NCBI GenBank assembly: GCA_937915755.1
Contig: CALGGR010000221.1
Coordinates: 9,594 to 73,593, forward strand
Source of the DNA: an uncultured Fretibacterium sp.
GTDB taxonomy: Bacteria; Synergistota; Synergistia; Synergistales; Aminobacteriaceae
DNA: 64,000 nt
Direction of reading: 5' to 3'
Shown here: one piece after another, positions 57,399 to 64,000 of the stretch
Numbering within the stretch: the stretch's first letter is position 1
How the letters are laid out: every line of letters starts with the position of its first letter
The notes under the pieces: generated by a model
Database searches by the model: none
Told to the model about the DNA's origin: nothing
Seen by the model: the letters and a program-made list of their open reading frames with translations, nothing else
Made by a program: the position numbers and the translations under genes

Positions 57399-57541
57399 TC
57401 ACAACTGCGTTCTGCCTGAAAGTTTTATGTTGCTCTTCTCCCTCCAGCGTTAATGAAGGTTTATAGTCGGTAACGCTGCTACTATTCCCAGTATCGCTAG
57501 TCCATACATTCCGCTAACCCTATTACTCGCTCTGGCAGCCC
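57399..57541 (-). pseudogene. third, degraded copy of the coiled-coil gene family (3' end)
   Basis: On the minus strand one frame reads RASNRVSGMYGLAILGIVAA, LPTINLH, a stop, then RWREKSNIKLSGRTQL and TGA. This matches the membrane helix and KLSGKT end of the two neighbours, with the DVMRLIEE part deleted and a stop inside. The 5' part is gone; the symporter gene abuts it. Confidence 0.75.
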
Positions 57542-57543
57542 TG

Positions 57544-59007
57544 TTAAAGCAGCCCCGTTACACAGCACATCAAAGACACGCACATAGCTACAAAGAGAGG
57601 TTCAACAGGAATACCGAGAATGCTCCCCAAAATCGCAAGCGTCGGCGACAATATCACTGACGCAAGAACGAAGCTCGATCTCAATTTCCCCTTGAAGTAA
57701 AGCGCGCACAACAGCGGCATGAATACTACGGAGGCCCTGAGAGTCATTGAAAGAAATCCCAAATCGTTGATGGCCTGAATTGGGAGGACGCATGATACTG
57801 TCGCGGCTATGATTAGGGTTATTACGATTACGAGTCGTGAGAAGAAAAGTTTATGATGCTTAACGAATGATGATGCTGAGAATATATCCTCCGTAAGAAT
57901 CGCAGAGATTCCCAGCAATAGCCCAGAGCTTCCGCTGATTATTGTGATCAGCAATGTACCGAGAATTATCCCCGCGAAAATCGGAGGGACATGGTTCATC
58001 ACGAATGACGGGAAGACTTGAATCGTCGACGAAATTACAGGCATGTCCGGGACTTCAAGGCCGGCTGAAATTATGGCGTTCACTTCATCAAGAGTGAGAT
58101 AGTTCGCGCGCATGAAAAGCCCTATGAATATCCCCGCAATTCCCGCAGGAGGAACTAAAACTGAAGCCCAGTAGAGACTCTTCCTCGCTTCTCTCGCACC
58201 TTTTGCGCTCAAAATATACTGCATGTACGTCTGTGTCGATAGTATTCCTAGAACAAGGGAAACGCACGATCCTAAATCTTTCAGAACTCCCCTTGATGTG
58301 AATGAAACGTAACGTGCAATGAAATCTCCTCGCGTTAATATTTCTTTGAGGCTGCCAACCGGTGAAGTGAGAAGAAGCTCCTCGGCGTTGATGAAAGCAC
58401 CAGAGACACCGCCGGATTTCATGAGGACGAGAATCAGACATGCCCCGCAAGATATATAGAGTAATACAACCTTGACGATGCCGCCCATTCCTGCCCCCCA
58501 CGTTCCGCCCATCACGATATAGAGGCACATGAATATTACCGTGAGGCTCGCTGCCATTAAAGGACTGACTGAAGGATAAAGCGCAGGAATAAATCCTATA
58601 CATGCTGTAACCTGAGCGAGTACGCTGACGAACGTTCCTGTTGTGCAGAGTATGCCGCCTGCTTTCTCGGTTAATGTTCCGTATTCGCGGGCAATGATCT
58701 GGAATTGCGTTGTACAGCCCGAATACCTCAGTTTGTCCGAGAATGTCAGCCCCAAAACCAAACAGCCTAATCCCGTCCCAAAAGTGAACCAGCACGCAGA
58801 GAGTCCGAAATTGAACGCTAACTGTGCTGTCCCGAGCGTACACTGTGAGCCTAAGAGCGTCCCTACTAAAGCGCCTGTCGTTAGCCACGAGGAGGCTTTT
58901 CCGCCGCCCGTGAGAAAATCTGAGGCTCCGTGAACTTTTCGGCCTGCCAGGATTCCTGCGGTGCTTACGAGGAGAATTACGAATATTATTCCGGCTTCTG
59001 TCATCAT
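57544..59007 (-). CDS. sodium:solute symporter (SSS family)
   Basis: 487 residues with about thirteen membrane helices. Family marks are GGGKASSWLTTGALVGTLLG near the N-terminus (the SSS sodium-site helix 1 region) and a helix 8 region with SGSSGLLLGISAILTEDIF. Resembles PanF/PutP-type members, but the substrate cannot be read. Start at the first of two adjacent ATG codons is a guess. Stands alone. Confidence 0.88.
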   Translation of the reverse strand: MMTEAGIIFVILLVSTAGILAGRKVHGASDFLTGGGKASSWLTTGALVGTLLGSQCTLGTAQLAFNFGLSACWFTFGTGLGCLVLGLTFSDKLRYSGCTTQFQIIAREYGTLTEKAGGILCTTGTFVSVLAQVTACIGFIPALYPSVSPLMAASLTVIFMCLYIVMGGTWGAGMGGIVKVVLLYISCGACLILVLMKSGGVSGAFINAEELLLTSPVGSLKEILTRGDFIARYVSFTSRGVLKDLGSCVSLVLGILSTQTYMQYILSAKGAREARKSLYWASVLVPPAGIAGIFIGLFMRANYLTLDEVNAIISAGLEVPDMPVISSTIQVFPSFVMNHVPPIFAGIILGTLLITIISGSSGLLLGISAILTEDIFSASSFVKHHKLFFSRLVIVITLIIAATVSCVLPIQAINDLGFLSMTLRASVVFMPLLCALYFKGKLRSSFVLASVILSPTLAILGSILGIPVEPLFVAMCVSLMCCVTGLL

Positions 59008-59097
59008 TCTAAATCCTTCTGTATATTTGAGATAGAGAATATTATAATCTTCGTTTGCTATAATACTCGCAAAAAAACGAAGAGAGGATAATTTATC

Positions 59098-59700
59098 ATG
59101 CGTAGGATTCAGGCTTGGGGTATTTTCGCTGTTATGGGGCTGTTTATGTTTCTTGTCGCAGGGTGCGGAGGGGGAAGCCTTGATCCAGAGACTGATGATC
59201 CTGAGCCAACATCGCCTTTTGCCTATGTCGACAGCTATGATATTCCCGCAGTTCTGAACGGAAAATGGCTTCTAACGGAAGGAAACGGCTCGGCCGTAAG
59301 CACATCAGCCGGGACGGACGACACACTCTCGCTAACTATGGCGGCGAATACTCAGATGAATTTCTCCGATGTCAACATCAGCGGCGACACTGGGACTGCG
59401 TTTGTGTATTACAGTATCAGGCTTCGGGCTTTTGACGACAGCAGCATCTATCGCGGGGACTTCGAGATAAACAGCTACAGGAGCGATGATGACAGCGTGA
59501 AGATTCAGGCGGTTAATCTCACTCATTACGGCAAGGATGTTTGGCGGGCCGAAAATGCTGACGGAGATATTATGCTTCTCTCTTTATCGTCAGCTAACGT
59601 TATGCTCATGGACTGGGATGGCTTCAAGTACCTCACCAGCGGAGACCAGCGCGCTATGTACTATCACTGCACGCTAGATTGCTCTTTCACGAAGCAGTAA
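59098..59700 (+). CDS. lipoprotein of unknown function
   Basis: 200 residues. Signal peptide with lipobox LVAGC (Cys at about residue 23), a Gly/Asp/Pro linker (GGGSLDPETDDPEPTSP) and a beta-rich domain starting IPAVLNGKWLLTEGNG, like small lipocalin-type barrels; the WLLTEG opening is similar in kind to the exported protein at 46591. Ends directly against the convergent helicase gene. A TATAAT lies at 59059-59064. Confidence 0.78.
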   Translation: MRRIQAWGIFAVMGLFMFLVAGCGGGSLDPETDDPEPTSPFAYVDSYDIPAVLNGKWLLTEGNGSAVSTSAGTDDTLSLTMAANTQMNFSDVNISGDTGTAFVYYSIRLRAFDDSSIYRGDFEINSYRSDDDSVKIQAVNLTHYGKDVWRAENADGDIMLLSLSSANVMLMDWDGFKYLTSGDQRAMYYHCTLDCSFTKQ

Positions 59701-62700
59701 TCACGCTCTCCCGCAATAGTACCTGAACACACAATCGCGGCATATCTCGGAATCAGGGGCTTTGGAGGAAAAATCCTTTCGCGCTATCATGCTCACGGTA
59801 TCGTCAAAGCCCTTCATGATTTTCTCAGCCTCGTCTGAGTCATACCGGTATGTTATTTCAGGATTACCTGATTCTTCGGCCATGTAGTAGAGCTTCATTC
59901 GGTTGACTTTCAGGCCGGCAGCATGTTCGACCATGTAGGCATACGCGAAAATTTGGCGGCGGTAAGTTTCCAGCCTCTCACGGTCAGCGTTGATGTTGAT
60001 GTTAGGCTTCGTGCCCGATTTGAAGTCAGTGATTTCTGTCTCACCGTCTCGAATCGAAATCAAGTCTATCTTGCCCTCAAGGATATAATCTCCGCGCACT
60101 ACGTTCACTTCGTATTCTGCCCTTCGTATTGCCGACCAGTCGCTGCCTTGACGCTGGACGTAACGCATAATCTGTCTCAGAACTGTCTCTCTTGCTTGCT
60201 GGGTCAAGTATGCTTGTTCAGTCCGCGAAAGATGTTCGTATTCCTCCTTGAACCATTCGGAAATGTTCTCAGGAGTAATTTTGTTCTCCTCGTGATTTAT
60301 CACGGCCCTGTGAATGTCCTCAAGCACCGCGTGAATCAGCGTCCCCGTGAAAGTGTTTGTTGACCGTCCCGGAAGAAACTCAAGCTCGCGGAAGAACTTG
60401 TACTGCATCGGGCATATCTCGTATGTGAGAATGTCCCCCGTGAATGAGTACGATTTCTTCAACCCTGAGCCTTTAACGGGGCTTATGTCGGTCTCGGAGG
60501 GCTTCAGTGATTCGTCAGCGTCATCGAGTCGGTTGTAGATGTCCTCGAAGTATTTGCTCGGTGTGTTCCTGTCCTCGCAGCATGTAAGTATCAGCAAGTC
60601 CTGAGCGCGAGAGAATGCAACGTAGAACATCCGCCAGAAATCGAAGAACTTTATCCTTTCCTGCGGCTCAAATTCCGGCCTCCTGTAGTAATTCCGCGAA
60701 ATCTCCTGAATTAGCTCACCGTTTCGGTCCTGTCTCATGTTGTCCTGCGGGTATGACCAAAGAGAATCGGCAAAAACTATCGGAAACTCCATTCCTTTGG
60801 CCTGATGTATCGTCATGAATGCGACGTGTCCGGAAGGTATCGCGTCGTCGCCGCCCTCGTATTCATCCATTCCCTCGTTGATCATGAAGCGAAGGTATAT
60901 GTTCATCATCACTTGGAACTGGTTGTTGATGTAGTTTCCGCTGAGGTTGTTGATGTTGTTGCTGTGTTCAAATTGACGGATTACCTGAACGAGCCGCGAT
61001 AAGTTCCGGGCAGGGCGCAAGTCCTTCACAGTCCCTGAAATTTCAGCGTCAAGAGCGTGATTGAACGGGTAGAACGCGAAAATCTCGTAGACCAAATCAG
61101 AGAACGTGTAGCCCGTGTATCCCTTCAAATTTGCGTGGTACTTTCTCCGAGAGGCAATGTGCTTCTTCAGGCTGGAATACTGCTGACGGTCAATGTATCG
61201 TTTAACGTACTTCAGGCAACCGATGTAATAGGATATGTGTTCAGGCTCGACACCCTGAAAGTTGAACGCGCCGGACTCCAAAGCCTTCAAATATTCCGGG
61301 AACATTGCGATTATGCAGCCGATTGCAAACTGGACTTCACCGCGCTGGAAAAACATGTTTGAGCGCGGACTGTAGACGCTGATATTGTGTTCCTCAAGAT
61401 ATTGCGACAAGGCTTTTACATCATTACTCCTGACCGAGCGGAATAAGAATGCTATCTGGCTGTAGTCGGTAAGTCTGCCGGAGTCCTTGAGGGCGTTTAT
61501 GAGGTGAAATATCTTCTCGTGCCATTCGCTCCTGTCATTCAATCCCGCGAGCCTCATCACGGAGGGGGACTTCATGGCCGGCCTGTATGCTTCGAGCTTC
61601 TTGTCGTGCCTGAAATTCTCCCACGCGAAGAATCTCCCTGTGTCGTTGATCCATGTGCTGAAGAAGTCGATGATTCCAGGCCTGCTCCTGTAGTTCAGCA
61701 TTAGGCGGACAATCTTGCACTCGTTCTTTCCGAAACGTTCAGGAAATTCGAGAATGTTCCTAACCTCAGCACCCCTGAAGCGATATATGCTCTGGTCATC
61801 GTCTCCGGCAGCGCAGATATTTCTCCCTTCGCCCGCAATCATGAAAGCTATCTGTTCTTGGACATAATTCGTGTCTTGGTACTCGTCAACCATGATGTAC
61901 TTCACGCGGCTTTGAAGGTCGGTCAATATTTCGGGGTTGTCGCGGAGGAGTTTGTACGTCTCGACGAGTAAGGCAGAATAGCTCATTGAGTTTGTCTCAC
62001 GCAGAATCTCATCGTGAATCTTCATGGCATGGCCGAGAGCGTTCACGGCAGGCGAGGAGTCTCGCAGTAATTCCTCCGGGTCAGTAAGTTCCTCCGAGAG
62101 AGTGTTGATGTAGTCCCTAAGCTCACAGGAGTTTGCCCACTTTCCTTGAGTCTTCAGAGCGTCATTGAGACCGTGAATCCCGTTAAACTTCTTCATGTTC
62201 TGCATTATCGTGTAAGCATGTCTGAAATCGTCGAGTATGTTGAAATTCTTGTGCCTCCCCGTAAGTTCCGCGTACTCGCTGAGGATTCGTGAGCATATCG
62301 CGTGGAACGTCCCCGTGTACATAGCGTTCGTGTCTGCAGGAATGTTACGCCGTGAAAGCTCCTGCGTTATCCTCGTGAGAAGCTCGGAGGCTGCCTTATC
62401 GGTGAAGGTCGCAAGCATAATGTTTTCGGGGTTCACGCGCTTCTTCTGAATGAGAAAGACCACACGCTCAACGAGGGTGAATGTCTTTCCAGTTCCCGGC
62501 CCCGCAATTATCAGGAGAGGCCCGCTTGCTGACGTTATAGCTTCGCGCTGGGACTCGTTTGCGTTACCGAAGTCGAAATCGGAAACGTCGTCGGCTGAAA
62601 TTTTGGGGGCTGCCTCATCGTCGGTCTTTGGGGTCAGGCCGGAAAATTTGTCGTCCTCGCCGAGATATGAGAGTAAGAAATCGCCCGGTTCCTTGCTCTC

Positions 62701-63903
62701 GATGAATGAGATTACGGGGCGTTCGGTGTTACGGAGGTCGTTGCGTGAGACCAACATCATGCACTCCGACTTCATTCCGTCAGCACCTGCTATGTTAATC
62801 TGCTGTGAGTACGCACCCAAAGTTTCAGGCAAATCATAGTGAACCGTGAAGCGAATATCATTCCGATTGATCTCACGGTAGAGAAGCATCGGCATTATGA
62901 TTATGCGCTCATTGAGGCCGTCAAAATCTCTCAGAGCCTCGCCAATCTTGTAGGCGTTCTCAGGCGTAGAACAGTATATTATTCCGGCGAGACCGCTTCT
63001 GTCCGCAAGAATGTCCCTGAGAATTGCGGTCTTGTTCTCGGTCTTGAAAACGCGGAATGTCCTGTTTGACCTCTTGAAGCCCGTTACGACTTTCAGGGGC
63101 GAATGAAGGTCGGCAAGTTTCATTAGTTCCTGACGCATTGCGGGACTCGTCGTGTCGGCAAAAACTCCTGCGGTTATCCTTCTCGGTGTCAATGATGATA
63201 TGAAGGCTGTCCAGTTTTCGAGGCTGTTGGGACTGTCCCAGCTTGTGAGGAGCGCGGACATTGAGATTTCGGACTTCTTGAGGGCTGAAACTGTGTCAGG
63301 TTCGTTGAGCTGCGGCATTGAGGAATAAAGTATCTTCGCCGTGCCGTTCCTGACTTTACGGAGGATTTCGCGCCTCTTTGAGGGAGTGAGTGATGGCGTG
63401 AGAATCTCGGAATGTGAATCTCTGAGTGATTCCGGCGGGTCTTCAGGCGTAACAGCAAGAGTCAATCCCGGCATGAGCAGCGCAGGGAGTCGGTAGCAGA
63501 TGCTCTTCCCGTAACCTTGAGGCATTGAGCAGAATACATCTCGACCAGAAAGCAATGCGTCGATGATTTCTTCCTGCCCTGCCTTGAATGCGTCAAACCC
63601 GAAATGCTGATGTAATAGCGATAACAGGTAGTTGGGCTTTACGGGTTCGGGCGCAATGGGCTTGGGTGCTTGCGGTGATGATTGAACGAGCGCGAGAAGT
63701 TTACGGTTCTGTTCCTGCGACTCCGAGAGCTGGGATTTAAGGCCCTCAATCTCGAGGTCGCGGGACTCTATTCCGTTGCTCAGGGTAATTATCGTTGAGC
63801 TCAGGGATCTTATGTCCTCGTCCTGACGCGCAATTTTCTCGGTCAGTAATTTCGTTCTCGCGCTGATTAGGTTCTGTACTTGCTGTTTCTCTTCGTCCGT
63901 CAA
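59701..63903 (-). CDS. RecQ-like / UvrD helicase fused to a RecB-type Fe-S nuclease
   Basis: 1400 residues. A coiled coil (1-70) precedes a RecQ-like half (about 90-430): HFGFDAFKAGQEEII and Walker A MPQGYGKSICYRLPALLMPG are typical, but where RecQ has DEAHCISQWG this protein has LLTSWDSPNSLENW, so motif II is lost. A complete UvrD/Rep helicase follows (about 460-1100): GPGTGKTFTLVERV, DEYQDTN, AAGDDDQSIYRFRGAE, LMLNYRS, TIHQAKGMEFPIVF, MFYVAFSRAQDLL. The end is a PD-(D/E)XK nuclease with GKIDLIS, EITDFKSG and four Cys (EICPMQY; CRDC, YYC) for a 4Fe-4S cluster, as in AddB/Cas4. Role: DNA repair or defence. Confidence 0.88.
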   Translation of the reverse strand: MTDEEKQQVQNLISARTKLLTEKIARQDEDIRSLSSTIITLSNGIESRDLEIEGLKSQLSESQEQNRKLLALVQSSPQAPKPIAPEPVKPNYLLSLLHQHFGFDAFKAGQEEIIDALLSGRDVFCSMPQGYGKSICYRLPALLMPGLTLAVTPEDPPESLRDSHSEILTPSLTPSKRREILRKVRNGTAKILYSSMPQLNEPDTVSALKKSEISMSALLTSWDSPNSLENWTAFISSLTPRRITAGVFADTTSPAMRQELMKLADLHSPLKVVTGFKRSNRTFRVFKTENKTAILRDILADRSGLAGIIYCSTPENAYKIGEALRDFDGLNERIIIMPMLLYREINRNDIRFTVHYDLPETLGAYSQQINIAGADGMKSECMMLVSRNDLRNTERPVISFIESKEPGDFLLSYLGEDDKFSGLTPKTDDEAAPKISADDVSDFDFGNANESQREAITSASGPLLIIAGPGTGKTFTLVERVVFLIQKKRVNPENIMLATFTDKAASELLTRITQELSRRNIPADTNAMYTGTFHAICSRILSEYAELTGRHKNFNILDDFRHAYTIMQNMKKFNGIHGLNDALKTQGKWANSCELRDYINTLSEELTDPEELLRDSSPAVNALGHAMKIHDEILRETNSMSYSALLVETYKLLRDNPEILTDLQSRVKYIMVDEYQDTNYVQEQIAFMIAGEGRNICAAGDDDQSIYRFRGAEVRNILEFPERFGKNECKIVRLMLNYRSRPGIIDFFSTWINDTGRFFAWENFRHDKKLEAYRPAMKSPSVMRLAGLNDRSEWHEKIFHLINALKDSGRLTDYSQIAFLFRSVRSNDVKALSQYLEEHNISVYSPRSNMFFQRGEVQFAIGCIIAMFPEYLKALESGAFNFQGVEPEHISYYIGCLKYVKRYIDRQQYSSLKKHIASRRKYHANLKGYTGYTFSDLVYEIFAFYPFNHALDAEISGTVKDLRPARNLSRLVQVIRQFEHSNNINNLSGNYINNQFQVMMNIYLRFMINEGMDEYEGGDDAIPSGHVAFMTIHQAKGMEFPIVFADSLWSYPQDNMRQDRNGELIQEISRNYYRRPEFEPQERIKFFDFWRMFYVAFSRAQDLLILTCCEDRNTPSKYFEDIYNRLDDADESLKPSETDISPVKGSGLKKSYSFTGDILTYEICPMQYKFFRELEFLPGRSTNTFTGTLIHAVLEDIHRAVINHEENKITPENISEWFKEEYEHLSRTEQAYLTQQARETVLRQIMRYVQRQGSDWSAIRRAEYEVNVVRGDYILEGKIDLISIRDGETEITDFKSGTKPNININADRERLETYRRQIFAYAYMVEHAAGLKVNRMKLYYMAEESGNPEITYRYDSDEAEKIMKGFDDTVSMIARKDFSSKAPDSEICRDCVFRYYCGRA

Positions 63904-63939
63904 AAATTTTCACTCCCTCATCAAAAAATATTGTGCCGG

Positions 63940-63975
63940 ATACCTCTAGCTTTAGCTATGGGGAGGAGGCACAAC
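63940..63975 (+). repeat. terminal hairpin shared with 31038-31076
   Basis: CGGATACC, one variable base, CTAGCTTTAGCTATGGGG and AGGA are repeated, in reverse orientation, at 31038-31076. The core TAGC-TTTA-GCTA (63947-63958) folds into a hairpin followed by GGGGAGGAGGCAC, like the ends of IS200/IS605 elements. No transposase is visible before the window ends. Confidence 0.7.
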
Positions 63976-64000
63976 TTCTCTCCTTTCTGTTAGAAATGTT

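Noticed and set aside
58088..58888. 266-residue minus-strand frame within the symporter gene
   Set aside because: Shadow of the symporter in another frame; Arg/His/Ser-rich with no family pattern.

Overview
The window looks like a chromosomal segment from a member of the Synergistota, probably a gut or rumen lineage. The main clue is two unrelated exported proteins (8094-9851 and 47877-50639) that end in a Gly/Ser-rich stretch with an invariant Cys, one hydrophobic helix and a basic tail, the pattern of the Synerg-CTERM sorting domain. The taxonomic call is inference; no rRNA gene is present. Moderate GC, many TTG starts behind strong Shine-Dalgarno sequences and several decayed IS200/IS605 elements mark the local style.

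Layout. 1-5063: minus-strand rpoB-rpoC (rpoC runs off the window) with its promoter, a tRNA-Leu(CAG) and a partial tRNA-Leu copy. 5159-7903: UDP-glucose dehydrogenase with a coupled small exported protein, then a GNAT acetyltransferase behind two tandem 53-residue paralogs. 8094-11630: a Synerg-CTERM surface protein, a 53-residue small-protein gene with its own promoter, and an AT-rich Rpn-type nuclease gene with a second, ruined copy. 11631-20323: purL, a 1057-residue protein with Sm-like, cold-shock-like and HEPN-like parts, and a DUF362-permease pair. 20405-22931: nested IS200/IS605 elements, one with intact-looking tnpA and tnpB. 23035-30716: a CUT1 sugar ABC transporter with alpha-galactosidase, a ParB-like protein and a phosphoesterase, ending at another IS remnant. 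31141-36584: nitroreductase, rsmG, an AtpI-like protein, Fe-alcohol dehydrogenase, M20 amidohydrolase and a DEAD-box-type helicase. 36804-41197: an iron(III)-type ABC transporter with fused permeases. 41298-43672: tRNA-Gly(CCC), secG, nicotinate phosphoribosyltransferase, rplM-rpsI. 43791-47803: a coiled-coil membrane protein, YitT family protein, NYN nuclease-like protein, exported protein and a flavodoxin-fold reductase. 47877-51280: a predicted aerolysin-type surface protein, a heptanucleotide repeat array and a collapsed relBE module. 51387-56147: cdd-era and a two-component pair without a DNA-binding output. 56181-59700: tandem hendecad coiled-coil membrane proteins plus a dead third copy, a sodium:solute symporter and a lipoprotein. 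59701-63903: a 1400-residue RecQ-like/UvrD/RecB-nuclease fusion, followed by a terminal hairpin shared with the remnant near 31050.

The strongest candidates for something undescribed are the Sm/CSD/HEPN protein, the helicase-nuclease fusion whose RecQ half has lost its DEAH box, the pore-former-like surface protein downstream of a heptamer array, and the GNAT gene coupled to two tandem small proteins.
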